A stretch of DNA of 64,000 bases. It comes from Adhaeribacter soli. GTDB taxonomy: Bacteria > Bacteroidota > Bacteroidia > Cytophagales > Hymenobacteraceae. Shown here in pieces: positions 42,229 through 51,347 of the stretch. The position numbers and the translations under genes were made by a program. The notes beneath the pieces are model-generated. The model did no database searches, was not told the origin of the DNA, and saw only the letters and a program-made list of their open reading frames with translations. The DNA is taken from contig NZ_VTWT01000013.1 of the NCBI RefSeq assembly GCF_008727925.1, positions 99,959-163,958 of the forward strand, given 5' to 3'. The first letter of the stretch is position 1. Every line of letters begins with the position of its first letter.

Positions 42229-45200
42229 CGAATAGAATCTCCTTGCGTTGCGTTTAAGTTTTGCTTCTGTTTCTTGTCATTCTTTTTGCCTTTTCCCGCC
42301 GGTTCTTCTGCAGGAGCGCCGCCTTTGTCAATATCTGCTAAGTGCGCCTGGGCAATTTCTTTCACTTCTTTAAAAGGAGAATTTTCGATCACGGAATTTA
42401 AGGTTGCCTTCGCCTGGAAGGTTTCGCCCTGGGCCGCATAATTATCCGCAATTACAATAAAGGCCCGGCCCAGCCAGTACTCGTAGTTTCCGTAGTTGCT
42501 CGATACTTTGTAGGCCGCATCGGTAGATTCTTTGTAGCGTTTCTGCTTGAAAAGGATCTCCGAGATCAGGAATTGGGCTTCGGCGCCGTTCTCGTCGGTA
42601 GCTGTAATGGCGTTGTTTAACTGGGTCAAGGCTTCATCCAGTTTGCCCTGCGCGTAACTGGCTTTACCCAGGTACAGCATGGCCGAATTGGTTGCGTTCA
42701 GCGCGGCGTTTCCTTGCTTCAGCAGGTCGTTGGCGGTCTTCTTGGTATTCTCGTAATCGCCGGCCAGGTAATAGCTTTTTATCATCCCGATCATCGCGTT
42801 TCCTTGTTCGCGGCGGTTGGCTGAAACATCGCGGAGGCGGTTGTAATACTTCAGCGCTTCGGCGTAGTTCTTATCCTCAAATTCCAGGTCAGCAATTTTG
42901 TTCAGGGCTTTGCTCAGGTATTCGGTACGGTTCTCGTTTACCACGTCGCGGAGCCTGGTTTTGGCTGTAGCCCGGTCGTTATTGCGCAAGTACGCATCGG
43001 CCAGGAAATAACGGGCATCAGCTGCCAGTACACTGTTCGGATAAGCTTTTAAATACGCTTCGAATTTCGGAATGGCCTGTTTGTAGTTTTCCTTGAAGTA
43101 CAGATTCTTAGCCGACTCAAACTCAACGCTTTCCAGCGCTTTGTTCGAAGGATTAGCTGCCTTGAACTTTGCCAGGTACGGATCGAATTCATCGCCCCGG
43201 TTCTGGGTATTAAGAGCTTCCTGCAAACTATATAAGGCACTGTTGGCTACCTGGGAATTCGGATAACTGTCGAGTACCCGTTTGAAATCGTTGATCGCTT
43301 CGTCGTGCTTGCGGAGGTTTACGTAAGCCACACCGCGGCGCTGCAGGGCATTCGGCACCAGGTTGCTTTGCGGACGGTTCTCGATCAGGTTGGTGAAACC
43401 GGAAATGGCCGGCGCGTAGTTACCGTTCTCGAAATCGAGGTTGGCGCGCTGAAACTGGGCATCATCGGCGTAACGCGAACTTGGATAGTTGGTAATCAGT
43501 GCCTGCAGGCTTTTTGCCGCGTCTTCCTTCCGGTTCAGTAAACCTAAAACCACGCCTTTCTGGTATTGCGCATAATCCTTATCCGGCGAATTGGAAGCCA
43601 GTACTTTGTCGTACAGGTTCAGCGCCTGGTTATAGTCTTTCTGCACGTAATTACAATCCGCCAGACGCATGGTAGCATCCATTAAGTTCGGATTGTTGTC
43701 GCGTACGGAGTTATCGTTGATGTAGGCTTTGAAGTGCGTTTCGGCTTTGTCGTACTGCTTGTTGTTGTAGTACGCATAGCCAATGCCGTAGCGCGACTTG
43801 ATGTAGTAATCGGTTTTGTTCGCGTTGCTGGTCCGGAAAACGGCGGCGTAAGCGTTGGCCGCTTCGTCCCACTTCTGAGCAATAGATAAAGCTTCCCCTT
43901 TCAGGAAAAAGCTTGCCGCCCTAATTTCAGTATCATACGGATATTGCAGCGACTTATCGAGCAAGGCCAGGGCTTCCTGGAATTTTCCATCGTTGAAATA
44001 GGAAACTGCCTGGTAGTAGGTTACCCGCTGATAGGTGGCATTGATCCGCTCCGAACGGTTGCTTAATTTCTCGATGTGGCGGATCGCTTCCAGGTAGTTG
44101 TTCGAGTTCAGGTACGATTCGCTCAGGATATCATCTGCCTCGTCCGACATTTTGGAACGCGGGAACTTCTTGTTGAAATCGGACAGCGCACTGATCACTT
44201 CCCGGAAATTGCCGACTTCGTAATTCAGCTGGGCGTATTTTATGGTAGCGGCTTCAGTTACCGGCTTATCGAATTCCTGGTTACGGGCCTGGTTAAAGGC
44301 CGTCATGGCGAAAGGCTTGTTGTTGGCCTTCAGGTAACTTAAACCCAAATGGTACGCCGCATTCTGACCCAACGAATCTTTCTGAAGCGCTACGTCCTTA
44401 AAATTGGTAATGGCAACCGGGTAATTCTCGGTTTTGTAGTTGGCGTAAGCGATCTTGTACTGCACGCCGTTCTCGATGTTCTTCCGGCCTTTGGCGTACT
44501 CGTTGAAATACGTTACGGCCGTTTTAAAGTCGTTCTGTTTGAAATATGCATCGCCTACCAATAGCTGAATTTCGTCAGCATTTTGCGGCTTCGGTTTCTG
44601 GGCCAGTACTTTTTCGCCGTAAGAAATTACTTCCGGCAGGTTGCCTTCTTTGTACAGGATCTGCATTAACAGGAAAGGCACCACCGCGCGGTAAGCCTCG
44701 TTCTGCTCGGCAACCCGCAAGTCAGTTTTTGCACCGGCATAATCGCCGTTACGCAAAGCAATGTAGCCGGAATAATAGCTCGAAGCATAGCTGTACTTCC
44801 GGCCCCCGCCTTTATTCCGATCGAACAAAGGCTTGGCTTTATCGAACTGTTTCTGGCTGAAATAAGAATAGGCTTGCTTGAATTCTGCTTCGTGCACCTG
44901 GGCAGCGTCGAGGTTTTCCTTCGGCACTTTTTCCAGGAATTCGATAGCCTTATCGTAGCTCTTTTTATCGAAGTAAAATAAACCTAACTCGTAATAAGCC
45001 AGGCCCGCTTTCGGATGGGCCGGATACTTGGCAGCAAAATCCAGGATCAGGCGTTCAGCATCGGGATGGAACAGGTACAGACCGCTTACGGCGTAATAAT
45101 ATTGCGCATCGATGGTTTTGGTATTGTCCCCGATCAGGCTGATGTATTTGGCAAAAGCCTGCTGGGCTGCGCCGTATTTTTCCCGGTCGAAAAGCTCCAG

Positions 45201-45317
45201 CCCTTCCTGCAGATAGCGTTCTTCGTTCGTAAACGTTTGGGTTTGCTGGGCTTCGGCAAATTGAGTGGCCCCGCCCAGCATGGCCGACGTAAAAATTATT
45301 TTCTGGTATAGCTTCAT
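42225..45317 (-). CDS. Large periplasmic TPR protein
   Basis: 1030 residues: signal peptide (MKLYQKIIFTSAMLGGATQFAEA) followed by roughly 20-25 tetratricopeptide-like repeats (e.g. GLAYYELGLFYFDKKSYDKAIEF; DYYIKSRYGIGYAYYNNKQYDKAETHF) of the YbgF/BamD type and a charged tail (KGKKNDKKQKQN). It is a protein-protein scaffold, secreted to the periplasm or the inner face of the outer membrane. It starts 1 bp after the TonB receptor stop and overlaps the barrel gene by 4 bp. Partner candidates are those two products. Confidence 0.88.
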   Translation of the reverse strand: MKLYQKIIFTSAMLGGATQFAEAQQTQTFTNEERYLQEGLELFDREKYGAAQQAFAKYISLIGDNTKTIDAQYYYAVSGLYLFHPDAERLILDFAAKYPAHPKAGLAYYELGLFYFDKKSYDKAIEFLEKVPKENLDAAQVHEAEFKQAYSYFSQKQFDKAKPLFDRNKGGGRKYSYASSYYSGYIALRNGDYAGAKTDLRVAEQNEAYRAVVPFLLMQILYKEGNLPEVISYGEKVLAQKPKPQNADEIQLLVGDAYFKQNDFKTAVTYFNEYAKGRKNIENGVQYKIAYANYKTENYPVAITNFKDVALQKDSLGQNAAYHLGLSYLKANNKPFAMTAFNQARNQEFDKPVTEAATIKYAQLNYEVGNFREVISALSDFNKKFPRSKMSDEADDILSESYLNSNNYLEAIRHIEKLSNRSERINATYQRVTYYQAVSYFNDGKFQEALALLDKSLQYPYDTEIRAASFFLKGEALSIAQKWDEAANAYAAVFRTSNANKTDYYIKSRYGIGYAYYNNKQYDKAETHFKAYINDNSVRDNNPNLMDATMRLADCNYVQKDYNQALNLYDKVLASNSPDKDYAQYQKGVVLGLLNRKEDAAKSLQALITNYPSSRYADDAQFQRANLDFENGNYAPAISGFTNLIENRPQSNLVPNALQRRGVAYVNLRKHDEAINDFKRVLDSYPNSQVANSALYSLQEALNTQNRGDEFDPYLAKFKAANPSNKALESVEFESAKNLYFKENYKQAIPKFEAYLKAYPNSVLAADARYFLADAYLRNNDRATAKTRLRDVVNENRTEYLSKALNKIADLEFEDKNYAEALKYYNRLRDVSANRREQGNAMIGMIKSYYLAGDYENTKKTANDLLKQGNAALNATNSAMLYLGKASYAQGKLDEALTQLNNAITATDENGAEAQFLISEILFKQKRYKESTDAAYKVSSNYGNYEYWLGRAFIVIADNYAAQGETFQAKATLNSVIENSPFKEVKEIAQAHLADIDKGGAPAEEPAGKGKKNDKKQKQNLNATQGDSIR

Positions 45318-45318
45318 A

Positions 45319-47598
45319 TTAGAACTTTAATCTCAGACCCAAACTTGGCAGAACCGGCAATTGATCCACGCGTTGCGATGAAATGCGGTCGAAGTAAAAA
45401 ATATTTTTGCGGTTGTAAACATTCACTACGTCGGCGTTTATTTCCAGAACCGTAGCATTTTTAAGCTTAAAAGTCTTTTTAGCCGATAAGTCGAGGCGGT
45501 GGTAATAAGGCAGGCGTTTGGAGTTCATATCGCCGTACAGAATGCCTAATTCGCCGTTCTCGGAAGTCAGGTCGGAATCGATGCTGCCGGTGAGGTTACG
45601 CTCAAAAAAGCCCTGGGTTGGCGTGAACGGGAACCCGGAACCTAAATTCCAGCGACCGCTGATCTCAAAGCTTTTCTCTTTTCCGAAGGTATAAGTACCC
45701 AGTAAGTTAGCATTGTGGCGGCGGTCGAAATTGGTCGCATATTCCTGCTTGCCGAATTTCCGGTCTACTTCCGCTAAGGAATAACCCGCCTGGAACAACA
45801 CGTTCTCACTGGCATATTTCAGCGCTAAATCGATACCCTTGGCAATGCCGGATTCTACAATGTACGGGGCTTCGTTGCCAAATAAACGGTTCCGGTTTAT
45901 GTTCACCAACTGGTTAAAGTCTTTAATGTAAGGCTCCACGTTTACCGATACCTTATCGTTTACGTCGTACTCAAATCCGGCCATCAGGTGGCGGGCTTTC
46001 TGCAAAGGATTCTCTACGCGCTTGCCATCCGCATCTACCAAAGATTCCGGCGAAGAAATGAAACCGGCAAAAAGGTTTACTACGTCCTGGTCGGAGCGGG
46101 TAGCAAGAAAGTTCTGGGTAAAGAAGCCCCCGGCAAATTTGAAACGTAATTTTTCGGAAATATTGTATTTAAAACCAAGGCGCGGCTCCGGCGAAAAAGT
46201 AGCCAGGGAAGCATAATAATGCAGGCGGATGCTCGGCTCTAAAACGAACAGGCTCTTCACGATGCGGTACTTGAAAAAGCCCGCCATTTCGGTGTTGTTC
46301 TGCTCTTCTTTCTGTTCTACGCCGCTTGGGGTATAGCCTATGAAGTTGGTTTTATTTCCGATTACCGATATCCCGTATTTCAGTTCGTTCTGGTTAATGA
46401 AGTAAGTAAAGTCCAGGCCCAGATTAAACCCGTTGATCTTGCTGGTACGCGGCTGGGCTATTGGTTCGGTAATGCCGATATCGTAATTGGAATAGGCCAG
46501 CAAACCGCGCATTAATAAAGACGAAGAAGAAGGCAGCAACATAAAATCAGTACCGAAACCATACGAATCCCATTTTACCTGGGAATTGCTGGCCAGGTTT
46601 ACGCGGTCGTTGAAATTAAAGCCAAACAAATTAAGTTTATTGCCGCCGGTAGAGTTAAACGAAGCCTTGCCGTATACATCGGTAAAGCTGTAAGGCAGCC
46701 CGTCTTCGTTGGCGTATTTGTAAAGGGTTTTAGAAGTTTTATCCAGGTAAGAAGTTCTACCGCTTAACAGGAAAGACGAGTTGCTTACGCCATCCTTTGG
46801 TTTCGACAACGGGCCTTCCAGCACCAGTTTGGAAGTGAACGGATTTACCGAAACCACGCCGCCGAATTTTTTCCGGTTCCCGTCGCGGGTCGTTACGTCC
46901 ATTACCGCCGAAGTCCGGCCACCGTATTCAGCGTTAAAGCCGCCAGTGTACACTTCCACGTTGCGGATGATATCGGTATCGAAAACGGAGAATAAACCAA
47001 TGGAGTGGAACGGGTTGTAAATGATCATCCCATCGAGCAGGAAAAGGGTTTGCACCGGGGTACCGCCCCGAATGTAAAGCTGTCCGCCCTGGTCGCCGGT
47101 AGAAACTACGCCGGGAATGGTTTGCAGGTACTGCGCTACGTCGGGCTCGCCGCCAATGCTTGGCAAGGCCGTGATCTGGCGCGGGGTAATTTTCTCTACC
47201 GCTACGTTTACCGTAGTGGTATTTACCGTCCGGCCGGCCTTCACTTCTATTTCTTTCAGGTTCAGATCGGTCTGCTTAAGGTAGAATTTCTGGGTTTTGA
47301 TCTCATTGGGTTTTAAGACGATCGGAACTTCCAGGGTATCGTAGCCAATGGAGCGGGGCATTAAGATGTAGCTGCCCGGCTGAATGCGGGTGATGGAGAA
47401 ATAACCGTTTACATCGGTCTGGGCGCCCTGCACCATTTTGCCGTTGCTGTAAAGCAGTACGGTGCTGTAAATCAGCGGGTCGCCATTCTTTTCATCGTAT
47501 AAAAATCCGCGGACTTCGGCAGTTTGTGCCCAGGCTTTCGGCGCCCCGGACAAAAACAACATAAAAAAGAAGCAGATCTTAAAGTAATTCTTCAGCAT
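45319..47598 (-). CDS. TonB-dependent receptor, first gene of seven-gene operon
   Basis: 759 residues. Signal peptide (ends AWAQ), carboxypeptidase-regulatory-like domain (about 27-110, GFLYDEKNGDPLIYSTVLLY), plug (about 125-235, PSIGGEPDVAQYLQTIPGVV, GQLYIRGGTPVQTLFLLDGM), and a barrel ending LGLRLKF. It opens the operon that also encodes TPR, barrel, SPOR, ExbB, ExbD and TonB-like proteins, so it likely uses its own dedicated motor. Substrate unknown. Confidence 0.92.
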   Translation of the reverse strand: MLKNYFKICFFFMLFLSGAPKAWAQTAEVRGFLYDEKNGDPLIYSTVLLYSNGKMVQGAQTDVNGYFSITRIQPGSYILMPRSIGYDTLEVPIVLKPNEIKTQKFYLKQTDLNLKEIEVKAGRTVNTTTVNVAVEKITPRQITALPSIGGEPDVAQYLQTIPGVVSTGDQGGQLYIRGGTPVQTLFLLDGMIIYNPFHSIGLFSVFDTDIIRNVEVYTGGFNAEYGGRTSAVMDVTTRDGNRKKFGGVVSVNPFTSKLVLEGPLSKPKDGVSNSSFLLSGRTSYLDKTSKTLYKYANEDGLPYSFTDVYGKASFNSTGGNKLNLFGFNFNDRVNLASNSQVKWDSYGFGTDFMLLPSSSSLLMRGLLAYSNYDIGITEPIAQPRTSKINGFNLGLDFTYFINQNELKYGISVIGNKTNFIGYTPSGVEQKEEQNNTEMAGFFKYRIVKSLFVLEPSIRLHYYASLATFSPEPRLGFKYNISEKLRFKFAGGFFTQNFLATRSDQDVVNLFAGFISSPESLVDADGKRVENPLQKARHLMAGFEYDVNDKVSVNVEPYIKDFNQLVNINRNRLFGNEAPYIVESGIAKGIDLALKYASENVLFQAGYSLAEVDRKFGKQEYATNFDRRHNANLLGTYTFGKEKSFEISGRWNLGSGFPFTPTQGFFERNLTGSIDSDLTSENGELGILYGDMNSKRLPYYHRLDLSAKKTFKLKNATVLEINADVVNVYNRKNIFYFDRISSQRVDQLPVLPSLGLRLKF

Positions 47599-47743
47599 AT
47601 TTCAGGTTTGAAAATCAAAATTAATAAAAACCCTGAAAGCTGGTAGACTTCCTCCTTTTTTTAGTGAAAATAGTTCTATTTATCCTTAAACGGACAACTT
47701 TTCTGCTGCTTCTACGTTGCGCAAACGCTATGATTTTCAAGGG

Positions 47744-47779
47744 AAAAAACCTCACAGGTCTCGGAGACCTGTGAGGTTT
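47744..47779 (-). terminator. holA terminator
   Basis: On the minus strand AAACCTCACAGGTCTC and GAGACCTGTGAGGTTT form a near-perfect hairpin followed by TTTT. Confidence 0.75.
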
Positions 47780-47791
47780 GAATCGCTCCTT

Positions 47792-48844
47792 CTATACCAC
47801 CGGAAGCTGCTGTGGCACCGGATGCAGGATTTTAAAAACCAGTTCCTTCAGAATATCCGCATCGGTCATGTTACCACCTTCAATGCCTTTGCTTTGCAGG
47901 TCGGCTACTCTTATATAATGCAGGATCTGTTTGGTGCGCGGATAACCGAAGGTGCGCATGGCGTTCAGGTAATCTTTGGCAAAAAACGCGTTTACCCCCA
48001 ATGCTTTGGCAATGCCGGCATCCGATTTGTCTTCGGCAAAGAAACCGGTAAGAACTTTGCTGAAAAACCCGAACAGCAAACTTAAATTCGGAATTACCGG
48101 GTTGGCTTTGGGATTGGCTTCGAAATAATTGATGATGCGGTTGGCTTTCAGGGCATCGCCGTTGATCAGGGCCGACTGCAGCTCGAAGATGTTAAAGTCC
48201 TTGCTGATGCCGATGTTTTCCTGCACCAGTTTTTCATCGATGGTCTGCCCTTCTTTTAAGTTGATCGTCAGCTTGTCGATCTCGTTGGCCAGGCGCGACA
48301 GGTCTGCTCCGATGTATTCGGCCATCATCTGCACGGCTTTCGGCGAAACCTGCAGCTTTCTGTCTTTGAGGTAATTGTTGATCCAGGCAGGAACCTGGTT
48401 GTCGTAGAGCTTTTTGGTGGTTAAGAGTACTGCGTGCTTGTTTACCGTTTTGGCCAGGGCTTTGCGGCCGTCGAGGGTTTTGTGCTTGAAAGCAAACACC
48501 AGTACTGTGCTCGGCAGCGGGTTCTGCAAATACGCTTCCAGGGCTTTCATCCCGTTGTCCTTTTCAATGTCCGGAATGCTTTGCGCTTCTTTCACAATTA
48601 CCACGCTTCTTTCGGCCATCATCGGGTAGCGTTTTGCCTGGCTCAGGATCGTCAGCACATCGGTATCTTTGCCGTACATCACCACCTGGTTGAAACCTTT
48701 GTCGGCTTCGCTCAGGGCATGCTTTTCAATGTAATCGGAGATCAGATCGATGTAATACGGTTCTTCGCCCTGCAGGAAATAAACCGGCGCGTATTGGTTC
48801 TGCTTTAACTTCTGTAATATTTCGTCGGCGGTAAGAGCGGCCAT
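47792..48844 (-). CDS. holA: DNA polymerase III delta subunit
   Basis: Part of the clamp loader that opens the beta clamp. 350 residues, AAA+-like: PVYFLQGEEPYYIDLISDYI, ERSVVIVKEAQSIPD, PSTVLVFAFKHKTLDGRKAL, and helical C-terminus with IGISKDFNIFELQSALINGDALKANRII, typical of Bacteroidota HolA. Transcribed alone between the operon above and an AT-rich membrane gene. Confidence 0.94.
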   Translation of the reverse strand: MAALTADEILQKLKQNQYAPVYFLQGEEPYYIDLISDYIEKHALSEADKGFNQVVMYGKDTDVLTILSQAKRYPMMAERSVVIVKEAQSIPDIEKDNGMKALEAYLQNPLPSTVLVFAFKHKTLDGRKALAKTVNKHAVLLTTKKLYDNQVPAWINNYLKDRKLQVSPKAVQMMAEYIGADLSRLANEIDKLTINLKEGQTIDEKLVQENIGISKDFNIFELQSALINGDALKANRIINYFEANPKANPVIPNLSLLFGFFSKVLTGFFAEDKSDAGIAKALGVNAFFAKDYLNAMRTFGYPRTKQILHYIRVADLQSKGIEGGNMTDADILKELVFKILHPVPQQLPVV

Positions 48845-48913
48845 TTAAATTGCTGATTGTTAATTGTTGATTGTTTGGTTTTTGGGGGAGGAAAGGAATA
48901 GCGTTTAGAATTT

Positions 48914-49369
48914 TTATCTGCTAATATTAACCTTGTTTTTTACAAGGAAATAGACCATTATACTAAATGTAAATAGAGTTACAATTATTGAAATGAAATA
49001 AAAAATCACAATAGGGATAATTTCAACTAATAAATTACCAAAGTGAATTTTACTAATTAGATAAATTACTAAAAACACAAACCAAATAGTAGAGTTTATT
49101 ATTAAGGAATATCTCCAAATTATCTTCCATTTAGATTTTAAACTCAAAAGATCATTTACCATAATTTTTCCACCAACCCAAAGGACAATTGGCAAAGCTA
49201 AAATCAACCCAATGATTGAGTCTAGGTAAACTGCTAATGTTCCCATTAAACGTAAGCCACCACCCGTTAGCATAGCTAGAATCCATAGAAAAGCATAAAG
49301 CGCAACTAATCCGAAAGGAAACCCTACCAATAATGAAATCAGTCCACCTTTATTCTTTAAAGTCATCAA
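48914..49369 (-). CDS. AT-rich polytopic membrane protein, unknown
   Basis: 151 residues with about four hydrophobic helices (about 12-35, 45-65, 87-107, 117-140), and few charged residues besides Lys/Arg near helix ends. No family recognised. The DNA is markedly more AT-rich than holA and tyrS on either side, with many AAA, ATT and TTA codons, hinting at recent acquisition. ATG 49367-49369 begins MMTLKNKG; the second Met is an equally good start. Confidence 0.6.
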   Translation of the reverse strand: MMTLKNKGGLISLLVGFPFGLVALYAFLWILAMLTGGGLRLMGTLAVYLDSIIGLILALPIVLWVGGKIMVNDLLSLKSKWKIIWRYSLIINSTIWFVFLVIYLISKIHFGNLLVEIIPIVIFYFISIIVTLFTFSIMVYFLVKNKVNISR

Positions 49370-49566
49370 GCCTTTTTATCTGATAATAACGCTATCCTTA
49401 TCCCCTCGAAACCCCTTCCCCAACAAAATTACCGCAACTATAATGAAGGAACAAGCGAAGACTAATATCTTTGCCGGATAATTGCGTTCCGACTTTGCTT
49501 AAACGCTAGCCTTTAGCCATTAAAAAGTCGAACCATCGAATATCGAACAATCGAACAACCGAAATT

Positions 49567-50874
49567 ATGATAAACCTGATTGATGAACTGAAATGGCGCG
49601 GCATGTTTTTCGACGCCATGCCCGGCACCGATGATTTACTGAAAAACGAAATGGTTACTGGCTACATTGGCTTCGACCCTACTGCTTCTTCTTTACACAT
49701 CGGCAACCTGGCAACCATTATGCTGCTGGTGCATTTGCAGCGGGCCGGCCACAAACCAATGGCCCTGGTAGGCGGCGCCACCGGCATGATCGGCGACCCT
49801 TCCGGCAAGGCGGCGGAACGGAGCTTCCTTTCGGAAGATGCCTTGCGCGCGAACCAGGATGGCATCCGGAAACAGCTGGAAAAATTCCTCGACTTTAACG
49901 CCGGCGCCAATTCCGCCGAAATGGTAAACAACTACGACTGGTTCAAAGACTTTTCGTTCCTGGGTTTCCTTCGCGACGTAGGCAAGCACATGACCGTGAA
50001 TTACATGATGGCCAAGGATTCGGTGAAGAAACGGATCACGGCTTCGGAAGAAGAAGGCCCGGCTTCCGGCCTCTCCTACACCGAATTCACCTACCAGTTA
50101 CTGCAAGGCTACGATTTCTTCCATTTATATAAGACCAAAGGCGTAAAACTGCAGATGGGCGCTTCCGACCAGTGGGGAAACATTACCACCGGTACCGAAC
50201 TTATCCGGAGAATGGACGGCGGAAAAGCGTTTGCTTTAATCGGCAACCTGGTTACCAAATCCGACGGCACCAAATTCGGCAAATCGGAAGGCGGCAACAT
50301 CTGGCTCGACGCTTCCATGACCTCCCCGTACAAGTTCTACCAGTTCTGGCTGAACCTGAGCGACGAGGAAGCTGAAAAATTAATTAAGGTGTACACGCTG
50401 CTGCCTCAGGAAGAAATTGAAAGGTTAACCGCTGAACACAAACAGGCGCCAAACCTCCGCATCCTGCAGAAAGCCCTGGCCGAAGACGTAACCATCCGGG
50501 TGCATTCCGCCGAAGATTACCGCGCCGCCGTGGAAGCTTCGGAAGTTTTGTTCGGAAAAGGAACCCTGGATACGCTGAAAAGGCTGCCGGAAGACATGCT
50601 GCTGGCCGTTTTTGAAGGCGTGCCGCAAATTGCAGTTTCCCGCGCCGATTACGAGGCTACCCCAACCGTGAGCGACCTGCTGGCAGCTTCTACCAACGGC
50701 ATCATTTTTAAAAGCAAAGGCGAAGCCAAACGCATGATCGCCGATAACGGCGTAAGCATTAATAAAGAAAAAGTACAAAATTCGGAAGAGCCACTGGCTT
50801 TCGAATTGCTGCAAAATAAATATCTGGTGGTGCAGAAAGGAAAGAAAAATTATTTTCTGATTGCCGTAAATTAG
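49567..50874 (+). CDS. tyrS: Tyrosyl-tRNA synthetase
   Basis: Charges tRNA-Tyr. 435 residues. Class I catalytic domain with [15 protein letters not shown] (HIGH-like), [42 protein letters not shown] and the KMSKS-like [13 protein letters not shown]; a C-terminal S4 RNA-binding domain (about 370-430, [20 protein letters not shown]). Convergent with the histone H1-like gene, with a shared terminator between them. Confidence 0.98.
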   Translation: MINLIDELKWRGMFFDAMPGTDDLLKNEMVTGYIGFDPTASSLHIGNLATIMLLVHLQRAGHKPMALVGGATGMIGDPSGKAAERSFLSEDALRANQDGIRKQLEKFLDFNAGANSAEMVNNYDWFKDFSFLGFLRDVGKHMTVNYMMAKDSVKKRITASEEEGPASGLSYTEFTYQLLQGYDFFHLYKTKGVKLQMGASDQWGNITTGTELIRRMDGGKAFALIGNLVTKSDGTKFGKSEGGNIWLDASMTSPYKFYQFWLNLSDEEAEKLIKVYTLLPQEEIERLTAEHKQAPNLRILQKALAEDVTIRVHSAEDYRAAVEASEVLFGKGTLDTLKRLPEDMLLAVFEGVPQIAVSRADYEATPTVSDLLAASTNGIIFKSKGEAKRMIADNGVSINKEKVQNSEEPLAFELLQNKYLVVQKGKKNYFLIAVN

Positions 50875-50894
50875 GCCGCTACGGCGGTTAACAA

Positions 50895-50930
50895 TAAAAA
50901 AGGTGGCTTCTTGCGAGGCCACCTTTTTTG
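50895..50930. terminator. Bidirectional terminator
   Basis: AAAAAAGGTGGCTTC, loop, GAGGCCACCTTTTTT; T runs on both strands, between convergent tyrS and the H1-like gene. Confidence 0.85.
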
Positions 50931-50951
50931 TTTGATCAAATACTGTTTTAA

Positions 50952-51239
50952 TTACTTTTTGCCTGCTTTTGCAGTAGAACCGGCTGCTTTTTTAGCACCG
51001 CCGGCAGAAGCGCCAGCTTTCGCTTTAGAAGCAGAACCAGCAGAAGCAGTTTCGCCGCCAGCTGCGTTTTTCATGTCCTGAACCTCTTTTCTGATGTCCT
51101 GAGCCATGTTTTTCAGTTCCTGCATGCCTTTACGTACGCGGGTACCGGCAGCTGAATTCTGCTTGTCGTAGAATTTTTCGAAATCAGCTTCCAGTGACAT
51201 GATTAAATCTCTTACCTGGCCAAAATTGTTCTTGCTCAT
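50952..51239 (-). CDS. Histone H1-like protein
   Basis: 95 residues. Helical N-terminal half (FGQVRDLIMSLEADFEKFYD ... KNMAQDIRKEVQDM) and a Lys/Ala/Gly-rich tail (KAKAGASAGGAKKAAGSTAKAGKK), the layout of bacterial Hc1/H1-like proteins of Bacteroidota. Binds DNA non-specifically and may compact the nucleoid. A weak promoter (TTG 51308-51310, TATATTAG 51281-51288, both minus strand, 19 bp apart) precedes it. Confidence 0.88.
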   Translation of the reverse strand: MSKNNFGQVRDLIMSLEADFEKFYDKQNSAAGTRVRKGMQELKNMAQDIRKEVQDMKNAAGGETASAGSASKAKAGASAGGAKKAAGSTAKAGKK

Positions 51240-51280
51240 TAGTGCGTTTGTTATTGGTTAAACATTAATATTTGATTGCT

Positions 51281-51310
51281 CTAATATACAGATATTTCGA
51301 ATACAAGCAA
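51281..51310 (-). promoter_or_regulatory. Candidate promoter of the H1-like gene
   Basis: Minus-strand TTG, 19 bp, TATATTAG, a partial match to TAnnTTTG. Confidence 0.3.
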
Positions 51311-51347
51311 ATAAGGCACTTTTTTTTTCAAAAACAGGCAAAAATAA

